This document shows, piece by piece, positions 56,401 to 64,000 of a stretch of 64,000 nucleotides of DNA (its first letter is position 1; every line of letters starts with the position of its first letter). The translations under genes were made by a program, and so were the position numbers. The notes under the pieces were generated by a model. It was not told where the DNA came from. It saw only the letters and a list, made by a program, of their open reading frames with translations, and did no database searches. This DNA comes from Plazaster borealis (Eukaryota; Echinodermata; Asteroidea; Forcipulatida; Labidiasteridae): positions 8,783,147-8,847,146 of the forward strand of contig CM037470.1 of the NCBI GenBank assembly GCA_021014325.1, in the 5' to 3' direction.

Positions 56401-58420
56401 TGGCATCATTTTCCCGTAAAAGTGCTCTACTGGGCAGCTCTTTGGAGTTATTTACTTCATACACGCAGCGGTAGAGCACGTTTTTTTTAACGGAGGAGGG
56501 GGAACACGGGCACGGGGCATGGGGGCACCGGGGCTTAATACGGGGGCACGAGGCACGGGGCACGGTGGGCACCTGGGGCAATGCTTTCCATTTGAGGGGG
56601 AGGGAGCAGAGGACATGTAATTCTTTTTTTGAGGGCACTCTATGTATCTGGATTTTGTCGTGGGGGTAACTGGGGCACCTTGGGCACCTGGGGCACCTGG
56701 GGCACCTGGGGCACCTAGGGTACCTGAGGGCGTGTTCGTGTTCTCACTGGCACCCCGTGGCCACGCCGCTACCTACACGGTATAACAAGTTCCTGTGAAT
56801 ACTATTTTGTTTCTAAATAACAATGATTTAATTTTATTTTTAACTGGGACTTACCCATAGATCCGCATGCGTAAAGATCGTAGATTTCCTCATCGTTTAA
56901 GATTCCGTCCAGTACAAGCAAATTACTGAATCCCGACCAAAAGTAATGTCTAAAACTCGGTTGACCAAGAGTTACGTTGATGTCACCGTCTGAATCAACA
57001 GAAAGAGGGACTTCAAGCATTTTTTCTTCTACCTTTAACCCATTGATGAAGGCGTTGGCAATTACACCTTTACTAGATATCTCAAAAGTACACGTGATGC
57101 AAAACCAAGTACGGTACGTAATCGCTTTGTCGATGTCGATACTGAATGAAACCATGGAGTTGTTGTAGAAAGTAGAGCAAACCAAAAAGTTACAAGAATA
57201 GATCCATAGAACGAAGCTTGAAAAGTGTTGGTCATTGTTCCCTGCGTTGACTATTATGTTTTTGGGACAATACTGCTGATCGTACGGTAGACGTACTCTA
57301 AGCCAGACAGACCAAGTGAACCCGCCTGTCTTGCAGGCTTGAAGATCTGACACGCATGTGCCTTCATAATTCCCAAGATCGATTGTACAATCTGTTTCGA
57401 GAAGAACTGCACAGGCGTCCTTCACATTGTCTGGGGCGTTTATCATGTAGTTGCAGTAATCTTCCGGCAGAATTTTCCCGTCAGTAAACATACCCTCTAT
57501 ACAGTTGTCGTAGTTGGTACCCGTCCCAGACCAACCCAGAGACCAGTGGTAATGATCACCTATGATGAAGAAAGAAATTATGAGTCGTGAAATGACGATT
57601 TTTAAAATTTAAAAAAAAAAAAAAATGGGAAAAAAAAAATGGAGAAGAAAGGAGATGAGGGGATAAAAGTAAAGAGGTGATTCGCAAACCAAACAAACTA
57701 ATTTACTAATAAGAGTGATAGCTTGAAGTAGGCTATTATTTAGCAGAGTACAAAATAACAGAACGAAGATAAGTATTTTTTTGTATTTATCTTTAAATAA
57801 ATAGATCGACAATACTTTGAGAAAGTTGCACAAATCGTCATCACATTTGGTGAAGGAGAAAAAATTATAAATTTTGATATAAACTTATATTATTGATAAC
57901 TTATTGTTATTTGTTATTAGTTAATTTTAGTTAGAAAGGTATAGCCACAAGGGGCAGTTTCTTATTGTTTCATATCATACCATATCATAGGGAGATGCAC
58001 ACTTTGGGGAAAACATTTTTATTTTGTATCAAGTTTCCAAACGATCGATAGATTCATCTTCTAAAAACAATACAATTCTCCTGAAGACGATCAGAGCATA
58101 CTGATCGAAACGTTGAGTCGTTAACCACCGGTTCTGTTCAGAACCAACTCTACTCAAAGAGATATTCACATGGCGTTACCGCAAACCTCTCTTAGTTAAT
58201 ATACCTCCACCATGCAAAGTTTCAAATCCTACTTAATACAAGAAAAACATGTAATTTGCAGTTTGAAACAAAAACATACAAACGCAACTGAAATCTTTGC
58301 TCTACCAAATAACTACAAGATAAACTTATTACCTCTTTCCTGCGTGGTATCTGCGATTACTGGAGGCACTGCAAAAAGAGCCACCGATAACAAAATCGCC
58401 ATCACCACCGCCAGAGCCAT
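38493..58420 (-). CDS. Adhesion G protein-coupled receptor with LamG and Ig domains, 18 coding exons, 864 aa
   Basis: Surface receptor that couples outside ligands or mechanical cues to G proteins. Exons in order: 58420-58333, 57559-56855, 56328-55993, 55029-54856, 52986-52870, 52072-51897, 51425-51376, 50829-50712, 49474-49374, 47688-47595, 47454-47304, 46662-46596, 45504-45438, 44023-43938, 42917-42797, 41063-41022, 40039-39961, 38515-38493. All junctions are GT-AG and phases match, giving 2595 nt. Domains: signal peptide 1-23, LamG-like 60-262, Ig 280-375, acidic linker, short GAIN-like region 435-532, GPS 533-588 with HL/T at 577/578, seven helices 595-831, 33-residue tail. The start lies in a good context (gccATGg). 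The closest named group may be ADGRD/ADGRG because of the pentraxin-like domain, but LamG plus Ig differs from vertebrate members. The last 23-nt exon is the least certain. Confidence 0.92.
38571..38766. repeat. MITE family C copy 2
   Basis: Starts cagggcccaatttcatgaag and ends gctctatgaaattaggcc. The inner halves are inverted (tgcttaagcagaa / gtgctaagcagctc). It lies in the last receptor intron. Confidence 0.7.
38828..39019. repeat. MITE family C copy 3
   Basis: Adjacent, more diverged copy in the same orientation as copy 2: cctgggctcagttgcatag ... gctctatgaaagtgggcc. Confidence 0.65.
39077..39219. repeat. MITE family D copy 2 (uninterrupted)
   Basis: 143 bp, ends ggctcgatttcacaaag and ctttgtgaaatcgagacc. 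This is the uninterrupted form of the split element at 3682-4233. Confidence 0.7.
39477..39844. mobile_element. TTAA-flanked MITE, subfamily A copy 4 (diverged)
   Basis: Starts GGCAGTGTGTACTTTTGG and ends ATACCCTGCCT, with TTAA at 39473-39476 and 39845-39848. More diverged than the other A copies. It lies in the last receptor intron. Confidence 0.7.
40280..40830. repeat. Dispersed repeat, inverted relative of 34340-34640
   Basis: Contains aatggaccactccacatatc and atgtaaacattactgggaaa. A second diverged piece at about 40690-40760 carries tgtaaaatatcatcggaaat. Intron 16 of the receptor. Confidence 0.5.
41270..42110. repeat. 54-bp satellite with TCGAC words, about 13-15 units
   Basis: The unit is near 54 bp and contains aagtcgtcttactgaaaact, aagatgtcgacttgacctga and tcatttatctcgcc. 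The array is interrupted at about 41705-41815 by unrelated sequence. It lies in the intron between receptor exons 15 and 16. Confidence 0.85.
42452..42648. repeat. MITE family C copy 4 (best preserved)
   Basis: 197 bp palindromic element. Ends cagggcccaatttcatagag and ctctatgaaattgggccctg are perfect inverted repeats, each followed by ctgcttaagca or its complement. It lies 149 bp from receptor exon 15. Confidence 0.8.
43482..43614. repeat. Short MITE with ends GGCCGTGTCC...
   Basis: 133 bp. The ends ggccgtgtccgaattggc and (inverted) ccggcaatttggatacggcc are imperfect complements, each carrying tandem gctacg/cgtagc words. Confidence 0.65.
44254..44429 (-). CDS. Possible alternative terminal exon: single-pass membrane segment with short tail
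   Basis: Inside the intron between receptor exons 13 and 14, the minus strand has an acceptor-like tract (ttatccaatctccag) ending at 44430, then 58 codons to a TGA at 44256-44254. The reading is TAKYRSPCKGHR, then a 21-residue hydrophobic stretch beginning VIVIGICGTMVLLFL, then FKMKG and a hydrophilic tail ending GEERVI. This looks like a type I membrane anchor with a stop-transfer signal. It starts in phase 1, so it could be spliced to any of receptor exons 1-5. That would give a membrane-anchored LamG/Ig protein without the seven helices. It may instead belong to another gene or be chance. I did not see an AATAAA close downstream. Confidence 0.35.
44455..44500. repeat. Truncated end of a family G MITE
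   Basis: taagtctgctgccacctagc, then gttcccaaagtctccaatt, matches one terminus of the elements at 50351 and 52215. The opposite end is missing. Confidence 0.55.
45645..45990. mobile_element. TTAA-flanked MITE, subfamily A copy 5
   Basis: 346 bp, ends AGGCACTGTACACGTTTGG and AAACGTGTTCAGTGCCT, with perfect TTAA on both sides (45641-45644 and 45991-45994). Lies in receptor intron 12. Confidence 0.82.
46194..46577. mobile_element. TTAA-flanked MITE, subfamily B copy 4
   Basis: 384 bp, ends AGGCATCGTACACGTTTGG and CAAACGTGTACGATGCCT, with TTAA at 46190-46193 and 46578-46581. The right border is only about 14 bases from the splice donor of receptor exon 12. The terminal sequence is of A type while the interior is of B type. 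Confidence 0.8.
46930..47253 (-). mobile_element. SINE with a tRNA-Leu/Ser-like head
   Basis: Read on the minus strand, 47251-47169 is tRNA-like and about 83 nt long. It has a six-base acceptor pairing (GTCGTG with CATGAC), an A box TGGCCGAGCGGT and a B box GGTTCGAATCT. The length suits a tRNA with a long variable arm. The body follows, with cttgagcaaggcacttaacc and a tail ending in tgacagcccaaatcagttta. The core word ttgctcaagggcaca is frequent in animal SINEs. The element starts about 50 bases inside receptor intron 11. Confidence 0.75.
47972..48126. repeat. MITE family I copy 2
   Basis: Ends cactctaaaaaatcccggt and ctctcagagtg, with internal gggtccgggg and tgacccgg words. A run of nine or more G lies at 48016-48027. 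Confidence 0.6.
49281..49352 (-). repeat. SINE fragment
   Basis: agcaattatggtaaagtatc, ttgcgcaagggcacaagtg and tcatgactggga match the middle of the SINE at 46930-47253. The tRNA-like head is missing. Confidence 0.55.
50351..50474. repeat. MITE family G copy 2 (short palindrome)
   Basis: The ends gactgtggaacgctaggtgg and gtcacgtagcgtccccaaaa are imperfect inverted repeats, then cagaagacttaccaagtaac faces ttaagtcttctg. Receptor intron 8. Confidence 0.6.
51489..51650. repeat. MITE family I copy 3
   Basis: 162 bp, ends cactctaaaaactcccggg and ccgggtcaacctggg...cagagtg. It lies between receptor exons 6 and 7. Confidence 0.6.
52215..52519. repeat. MITE family G copy 1 with a perfect 34-bp hairpin in its centre
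   Basis: The ends aatgggagacttttgaacgc and (inverted) tagcatctcaaaagtccccc face each other, followed by taggtggcagcagac and gtctgctgccaccta. The centre carries inverted arms 52304-52337 and 52348-52381, perfect over 34 bases, with a 10-base loop. Receptor intron 5. Confidence 0.8.
53821..54235. repeat. Three tandem copies of the GATTCTGTCCCC-type element
   Basis: gatagcgccctcttttgaat or close variants recur at about 53918, 54038 and 54198, each with ccccatacgg or tcccatacgg upstream and a cccgtgttagtttccc-type word downstream. Related to 19571 and 32945. The minus-strand frames crossing it are not called. Confidence 0.6.
54415..54830. repeat. Degenerate palindromic repeat of ATGTCGACAT / ATCTCGGGAT words
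   Basis: Units such as aagatgtcgacatcctgaga and aaattatctcaagatgacga alternate in both directions about every 40-50 bases. It shares ctaagatgtcgac with the 54-bp array at 41270-42110. Receptor intron 4. Confidence 0.65.
55137..55327. mobile_element. Short element with ends AGAGCTGCCAAC
   Basis: 190 bp, ends agagctgccaac and gttggcagctct, the same as the 1.06-kb element at 8331-9388. Near-terminal cactact words on both sides may be a target duplication but are not exactly abutting. Confidence 0.6.
55493..55607. repeat. Short MITE with perfect 17-bp ends
   Basis: 115 bp. Ends gctatagggccatcgca and tgcgatggccctatagc are perfect reverse complements. The interior contains acttgtcaa and facing words. 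Receptor intron 3. Confidence 0.75.
56498..56735. repeat. G-rich minisatellite in receptor intron 2
   Basis: Words such as ggggcacctggggcacct, cacggggcacgg and cgggggcacg recur. Many GGG and GGGG runs lie on the plus strand, so the receptor transcript would carry C-runs. Confidence 0.7.
57600..58080. other. AT-rich part of receptor intron 1
   Basis: Poly-A tracts at 57611-57640 and otherwise low-complexity AT sequence. No other feature. Confidence 0.4.
58081..58200 (+). ncRNA. Hammerhead-ribozyme-like motif of a decayed retroelement
   Basis: CTGAAGA at 58081-58087 fits the hammerhead core CUGANGA. It is followed by a perfect 7-bp stem (cgatcag/ctgatcg) with loop agcata, then GAAA at 58107-58110, and then acg...cgt, able to form a short third helix. 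The pairing expected for the first helix is weak. Hammerhead motifs of this kind occur in Penelope-like elements and retrozymes of animals. I read this as a degraded remnant, probably inactive. Confidence 0.4.
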
Positions 58421-58693
58421 GGCGGAAAACGTACCTTCAGATCGAATCGCAGACACAGACTAAAACATCAAAAAACCGCACGCCCTCTAATATCATATAC
58501 AACAGACAACGCCGGTTCCAAGACCAATGTTGGGATTAATTTCTTTTACAATGAAATAAAAAAAGCCCCAGAAAAAACGAAAGAGGAATTTTGTCTATTG
58601 TTAGCTCTCGTGTGCATGGAGGCAGAACGCATTAACGTATGAGCGACCTTCGCAAATGTTTTAAAATAAAACCCTTTAAATGAAAGCTTTTAA
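58421..58693. promoter_or_regulatory. Presumed 5' flank of the receptor gene
   Basis: The region directly before the receptor start codon on the minus strand. No TATA box was recognised. A further untranslated exon could lie upstream. Confidence 0.3.
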
Positions 58694-59053
58694 AGGTATC
58701 GTACACGTTTGGTAATTACTCAAAACAAATATTAGCATAAAAACTTACTTGGTAACAAGCAACGGAGAGCTGTTGATAGTATAAAACATTGTAGGAAACG
58801 ACTCCCTCTGAAGTAACGTAGTTTTTTGAGAAAGAGGTAATTTCTCACTAAAATAATAAAAACTTCTTGCAAGAAGTTTTTATTCCTATCTGAAAGCACA
58901 CAAATTTGTACAACAAGGGTGTTTTTTATTTCATCATTCTTGCTACTTCAATGACCAATTGAGCCCAAATTTTCACAGGCTTGTTATTTTATGCATATGT
59001 TGGGATACACCAAGTGAGAACACTGGTCTTTGAAAATTACGTGTACTATGCCC
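58694..59053. mobile_element. TTAA-flanked MITE, subfamily A copy 6
   Basis: 360 bp, starts AGGTATCGTACACGTTTGG and ends with a decayed GTGTACTATGCCC, with TTAA at 58690-58693 and 59054-59057. Very close to the copy at 20532 and about 270 bp upstream of the receptor start codon. Confidence 0.8.
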
Positions 59054-59428
59054 TTAACGTTAATGGGCTAAGGACATGCATGAATAAAAGTTATTAAAAT
59101 AAATTGTGCGTCGTTAGAACCCTTCAATTATTAATGTCAGTAACATTATATTTTATGGTGGTATGGTGGTTTCTTGGGGTGGGGGGGGGGTTCAATGGGG
59201 GGGGGGGGGTTCAAGGCAATTTTGATTAACAAAAGCTCAACAATTTTCGCTTAAATATTATTAAATCAAATTAAAAAAAGGAAAAAACACACTCAATGAC
59301 ACAGGTTAACATACTAAATGTACAAACAAATTCGAGAAAAAATTTGAATTTAATAGATTATTGTTTCAAGTGTTAGGCAAAAAAAAGGTAATAATTCGAA
59401 AGAACATTCAAAGTCTATGGGACCTTTA

Positions 59429-59662
59429 CACTGCAAAAACCGGGGTGTTAAAATTGACACCATTGGTGTTGTCACATAATTATAGATACAAAAGAAAGAA
59501 TCAGAATGTACACAATAGGGTGTTAAAATAACACTTATTTCAGCTAAATCAATTACATTGGTGTTATTTTAAACCCCATTGATGTTAATTTTGATTCTTA
59601 TTTTTGTGTCTGTAAGGGATAACACCCACGGTGTCAATTTAAACACCCCAATTTTTGCAGTG
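59429..59662. repeat. MITE family H copy 2
   Basis: 234 bp. The ends cactgcaaaaaccggggtgt and (inverted) acaccccaatttttgcagtg are close complements, each followed by ttaaaattgacacc or ggtgtcaattt. Two poly-G runs lie just upstream at 59179-59210. Confidence 0.75.
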
Positions 59663-60008
59663 TGGTAGCTTCGTCTGCAGAATTGTTCTAGTCTTCATTC
59701 GGTTTTTTGTAGTTTTCGATATGTGCGAGACTTGCACAGTCTGTTAACAAAGTCATTGCTAAAGATAATAATACAAACAATAATACCAAGAATTGCGTTA
59801 AGGGCGCACGGACGTGTTTATGCTTTGCTCCCATTATTCAACGAATTTGTTGCTTTTTCTGATCTTCTGGATCTTCAAGATTAATCAAGTTCTCATCTAT
59901 AAGTATTATAGACACACCAAGGTGATTTTGGAGGTGCAAAAAACTGGTAAGAGGGCCGTTTGGCCATATTTTCTTCATCTTTTGGTTGGCACTTGAGACA
60001 TCATAGCC

Positions 60009-61387
60009 ATGCAGAACCGTAGGGATTCGAACCATACAACGCTGCAACGTCAGAACACCATTAGATTCAATACACGGCATCTGAACAATGAAGTCACGCC
60101 TGAAGAAATCTTTAATGCCATCGGTAAAGAAATAGGCACTGGCAATACAATCAAATGTATTGCACTACTACAAAATGGCTGGGTTAATGTCTCCTTCGAC
60201 AACGAACAACACTGCGAGAAGATAGCCCAAGCAGGAATGTTCTTGAAGAAAACACTGATTCAGTGTGAAAGACCTAACATACAGAACACAACCGTTGTGT
60301 ATGTGAAGGCACCATACGAGATGGCCAACAACGCAGTGGTGACCGCCCTGTCGTACTATGGTACTGTAGCAAACATCAGACGACAGTTACACACCTTTGA
60401 CGATACGATAGAGACCGGAGTCCGAAGTCTACTGATGAAGAGTCTGAAGCATCCCATTCCAAGTTTCCTCAAGATAGGCGGTTTCACGCTACCAGTCAGA
60501 CACAGGGGTCAACAGAAAACCTGCAAGATATGTAACGAGCCTGACCACTTTGCTCGGGATTGCCCACATAGAGGAAGATGTTTTACCTGTGGTAGCAACC
60601 AGCACCAGGCATCCTGGCACTATGAAGAGGAAGAGGAAACTTCTCAACAAACACCTGTCTTCATGCACAACACCAGAAGAGCCAACAGAGATGAATCCGA
60701 CGAAGACACCCGCAGTGATGGTCACTACGAAGATAAAGTATCAACCGATGAAGAAGATGGACGCAACAGCAGTAACGACGACGACGAACAACCTACAACT
60801 GACAAAGACAAAAACTCTTGCAGAAACACAATCCAACAACCTACCAAAGAGAAGCCCCAACACCCGGAAGAGATAGGAGAACCAAGCACATCCAAATCTC
60901 ATGAAGAAAAAAACACCGAACCGAAGAAGTCAGCAAAACAGAAATCCTTCAGTGATGCCCTTGCGCAACCTCCGCCTAAGAAGGAAAAAGACCAACAGAA
61001 GAGCGAGAAACAGAAGAAACCCGCAAAACGCCACACATTTTTGGACAAAGCCTGCCAAGCAGAAGAGAAAACTAAAAAGAAAAAGAATCAAGAAAACGGA
61101 AATCAAGCGACACAGAACAAGACACCGAATCCAAACAACAAAGAGAAGACGAACACAACTCATCAATGGAACTTGAGAACGCCAAAAACTCACACCACGA
61201 CACTCACTCTAGTGACGAAGGGGGGTTTGTACCCTACACCCGACAAGGAGTCCAACGACTCAGAAAGAAGCGTGAATTCTGGAAAAGAGCGGACAAGTCG
61301 GGAACTCAAGACTCAGGCCAAGCTTCTCCAGAGAGCCAAAGCAAAGACCAACGAGGAAGAGGACGCGGTCGACACTCTTTGCCGTAA
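60009..61387 (+). pseudogene. LINE ORF1 (nucleic-acid-binding, CCHC knuckles), frameshifted near its end
   Basis: ORF1 proteins of LINEs coat the element RNA. The first 170 residues resemble the RRM-like part of such proteins. CCHC knuckles follow (CKICNEPDHFARDC, CFTCGSNQHQASWH), then a long acidic and lysine-rich linker. After about 61069-61086, an A-rich stretch, the sensible reading moves to another frame (SSDEGGFVPYTRQGVQRL, RGRGRGRHSLP), which stops at 61385-61387. The original frame stays open by chance and runs on into ORF2. Confidence 0.75.
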
Positions 61388-61457
61388 TTATTTGGTTCCT
61401 TTTCATTTTCAAAAATGTTTTTTTTTTTGCACGACTGCTCGTTTATTGTTTCTTTGT

Positions 61458-64000
61458 ATGATGCTTAAGATAACCACCTTAAACACAAATGGGCTCCGCA
61501 ACAACAACAAAAGAGAAACTCTCTTCAACCATCTGAAAAGGGAAAAACATGATATTATTTGTTTACAAGAAACTCACAGTATCCAGGGAGATGAAAATTT
61601 CTGGAAACAACAGTGGGGAGGTGATATTTTCTTTAGTCATGGTGAAAGTTCTTCTAGGGGAGTGGCTATCTTAGCATCACACAAAAGTGGAATCAAACTT
61701 AATAACATGGATAAGGACGAGGAGGGTCGTATAGTCAAAGCTGATTTTATGTGGGAAGGGATCAACATTGGTGTTGTCTCTGTTTATGCTCCTAACCTCA
61801 TGTATCTTAGGAAACAATTTTTTCAGGATTTAGATACTTTTTTATATGAGGGTCACAACTGGATTGTTAATGGTGATTTCAATTGTCAGCTCGATATTAA
61901 TCACACCGATAAGAGTATTTCTGAATTAAATAATTTACTTCTTGAAGAAGATGTGTGTGACATCTGGAGAACTTGTTACCCCGATGAACCCGGGTATACG
62001 TTTTATCACAAGGTCCTTAAAAGAAGCAGCAGAATTGATTATTCGTTTATAACTAGTAATCTCCTTTTCAGTATCTATGAAGCCAGTGTTAGTTCTGTAG
62101 GTTTATCGGATCATTGTGCTCTTATGTTTCGTCTTCAAAAACAAGAAGTTGCTAAGGGTCCAGGTAGATGGTTTTGCAACAATAATATTTTGAAAGAGAA
62201 ACAATGCAAAGACCGTATTATTTTTTTCTGGGATTATTGGAAAACTAAAAAGAATACTTTTGACAACGTCCTCATTTGGTGGGATTTCGGGAAAATGAAA
62301 TTAAAAGAAATTATCAAAGATTATGATTCCGAAATTTATAACAAGGAAAAAAAGCATAAAATTCATCTTCAAAAAACTCTTAGTAATCTTATGAATGAAC
62401 CGTCTTCTGACCCTAATGCTATTCTTGAAGTCGAAAACAAAATAAAAAATTATGAGATGAAAGATTTAGAAAAATCTAGAATAAAAATGCACATAACTAA
62501 ATTGGCCGATGAGAAGCCAAGCAAGCTATTTTTGGTATGGAAAAACAAAGAACCAGTGATAACATTATTAACAACTTAAAAGACGATAACAGTCATTATT
62601 ATAACGATTCTATATCTATGTGTAATTATGTTAATTCCTTTTATCATAATTTATATTCTGCTGAGGATGTTGACAGTGAAACTACCAAAGAAATCCTGGA
62701 AACTGTTAAAACATGTAGTTTTCCTGATGATTTAGTTGATAATTTGGATAGTTCCATTCAGGGAATTGAAGTTTGTAAAGCTATTGATCAAATGAACACT
62801 TGTAAATCACCTGGTTTAGACGGTTTAACCACTGAATTTTATCAATTGTATTGGAATGTTATCAAAGATGATTTTATTGAAGTTATTAATGAATGCTATC
62901 AGAATGGCTGTCTTCCTCCTACTATGAACAATGCTTCGATTCGTCTTATTTACAAAAACAAAGGAGAAAGAAGCAACCTTAAAAATTGGAGGCCGATAAG
63001 TCTTCTCAATGTCGATTATAAAATCATTTCCAAGGTCATAACTAACCGTTTAAAAAGAATTATGCCGTTCACTATAGGTACTGATCAATCTTGTGGTGTT
63101 AAAGACAGAAATATCAGTGATAATCTCACGGTACTGAGAGATATTATTTTCTATATTAACAATGAAAATAAACAAGGTGCTATTCTTAGTATCGACCAAG
63201 AAAAGGCCTTTGACAGGATTGAATGGGATTATATGTTTAACATGATGGAGACTATGGGAAACCCTACAGGTTTAATTAATTGGGTGAAAATCCTTTATAG
63301 CAACCCCACTAGCAGTGTTATTGTTAATAATTTCATTACCGAACCATTTAATGTCACCAGAGGTATTAGACAAGGGTGCCCACTTTCGCCTCTATTGTAT
63401 GTTATTTGTGCCGAAGGTCTAGCTAATCTCATTAGGAATAATATCAAAGGTATTGCTCTCCCCAACTCTGATTGCACCTTAAAACTTATTCAACATGCTG
63501 ACGATACTACTATTTTTATTACAGATGATGATGATTTCAAGGTTCTTGAACAAATATTCACTATTTACAGCAAGGGTACTGGTTCCAGAATTAATATTCA
63601 AAAATCGCAAGGTCTCTGGGTTGGTAAATGGAAAGATAGACTTGATAAACCGGGGGGATTTTCATGGGTCAATGATCACCTGAAAATCCTTGGCATCTAT
63701 TTTGGCAACGACGACAACACTAAAAGGAATTGGGAACCGAGAATAAATAAAATGAAAGCTGTTCTTGACAAGTGGAAGGGAAGGATTTTAACAATGAAAG
63801 GGAAAGCTGTTGTCATTAATAGTTTCATGGGTGCAAGTCTATCCTACCATGGATCAATCATCCATTGTCCCGAGGATTACGTAAGGCAAATGGAGCGCAT
63901 TAAGTGGTCTTTCTTTTGGAATGGCAAACCGGATAAAATAAAAAGACAGACTATTACTGGTCCCGTAGCTATGGGAGGCACTGGAGTCGTTGATATTCGC
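61458..64000 (+). pseudogene. LINE ORF2: endonuclease and reverse transcriptase, one frameshift, 3' partial
   Basis: The endonuclease lies in the first frame from ATG 61458: LNTNGLRN, CLQETHS, VVSVYAPN, NGDFNC, SSRIDYSF, GLSDHCAL. The T run at 62529-62533 shifts the frame, and the old frame stops at 62577-62579. Reverse transcriptase continues in the shifted frame to the window end without another stop: KSPGLDGLTTEFYQLYW, NWRPISLLNVDYK, SIDQEKAFDRIEWDY, RQGCPLSPLLY, HADDTTIF (catalytic DD), KILGIYFG. It copies element RNA into DNA at a nick made by the endonuclease. Confidence 0.88.

Larger units (their letters stand above)
54856..58420 (-). other. Receptor ectodomain exons 1-4: signal peptide, LamG, Ig, acidic linker
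   Basis: Exon 1 encodes MALAVVMAILLSVALF and ends DTTQER. Exon 2 (235 codons) is a concanavalin/LamG-type jelly roll: TGGFTWSVWLRVRL, SFVLWIYSC, YRTWFCITCTFE, ANAFINGLKVEE, VTLGQPSF, LVLDGILNDEEIYDLYACG. Exon 3 is an Ig domain with ELTCTAS (C298), ITWRVY (W310) and AVIVCATSNS (C364). Exon 4 is an acidic, Ser/Thr-rich linker (SDQDDND). Exons 1-5 all end in phase 1, the symmetric-exon pattern that allows domain shuffling and exon skipping without frame loss. Confidence 0.9.
60009..64000 (+). mobile_element. L1/Tx1-like non-LTR retrotransposon (LINE), 3' end beyond the window
   Basis: Two-ORF LINE. ORF1 has zinc knuckles, and ORF2 has an apurinic endonuclease followed by reverse transcriptase. 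The layout and motifs fit the L1 superfamily, Tx1 side; the exact clade is inference. Two one-base losses in homopolymer runs (near 61069-61086 and in the T run 62529-62533) break the frames, so the copy is inactive or these are sequence errors. The 5' end of the element upstream of 60009 was not defined. Confidence 0.9.

Noticed and set aside
60009..62579. A real fusion protein of LINE ORF1 and ORF2
   Set aside because: ORF1's sensible carboxy end and stop lie in another frame, and the joining stretch reads like untranslated sequence.

Overview
The window looks like nuclear DNA of a marine invertebrate deuterostome, most likely an echinoderm such as a sea star. The evidence is indirect: split genes with GT-AG introns, AT-rich non-coding DNA, TTAGGG-type telomere-like repeats, a BEL/Pao retrotransposon, an L1/Tx1-like LINE and many short palindromic elements (MITEs). 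The species cannot be fixed from the sequence alone.

Layout. 0.8-5.5 kb (+): last four coding exons of a prenylated Rab acceptor (RABAC1/PRA1-like) gene. 5.8-6.7 kb: 26-bp minisatellite. 8.3-9.4 kb: non-autonomous DNA transposon. 11.4-19.2 kb (+): almost complete BEL/Pao LTR retrotransposon with a 5-bp target duplication, about 99% identical LTRs and two lesions in the integrase part. 23.7-24.3 kb (+): last exon of a TLC-domain gene (TLCD5/TMEM136-like) with an in-frame TGA where the family has glycine. 25-35 kb: gene-poor repeats, including an interstitial telomere array inside an inverted repeat (27.3-27.6 kb) and a CACTGTG-rich satellite between two direct repeats (27.75-29.03 kb). 35.5-36.3 kb (-): broken C-type lectin/PAN gene. 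37.2-38.4 kb: GTCA-based higher-order satellite.

38.5-58.4 kb (-) is the main gene. Eighteen exons, joined by hand with every splice phase in register, encode an 864-residue adhesion GPCR: signal peptide, LamG/pentraxin-like domain, Ig domain, acidic linker, short GAIN-like region, GPS with an intact HL/T cleavage site, seven transmembrane helices and a short tail. Its introns hold MITEs, a tRNA-derived SINE, a 54-bp satellite, a perfect 34-bp hairpin, a hammerhead-ribozyme-like motif, and an unexplained segment (44.25-44.43 kb) that reads as a single-pass membrane exon in a phase compatible with the ectodomain exons.

60.0-64.0 kb (+): LINE with a zinc-knuckle ORF1 and an endonuclease/reverse-transcriptase ORF2 that runs off the window. 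The long open frame joining ORF1 and ORF2 appears to be a frameshift artefact.

A family of at least ten MITEs flanked by TTAA, with ends AGG(G/C/T)...CCT, recurs through the window. It includes a nested insertion and back-to-back copies sharing one TTAA. The genes do not form an operon-like unit: RABAC1-like and TLCD5-like lie on +, the receptor and lectin on -, and they meet tail to tail around 24-35 kb. All coordinates come from reading by eye; no alignment or domain search was run.
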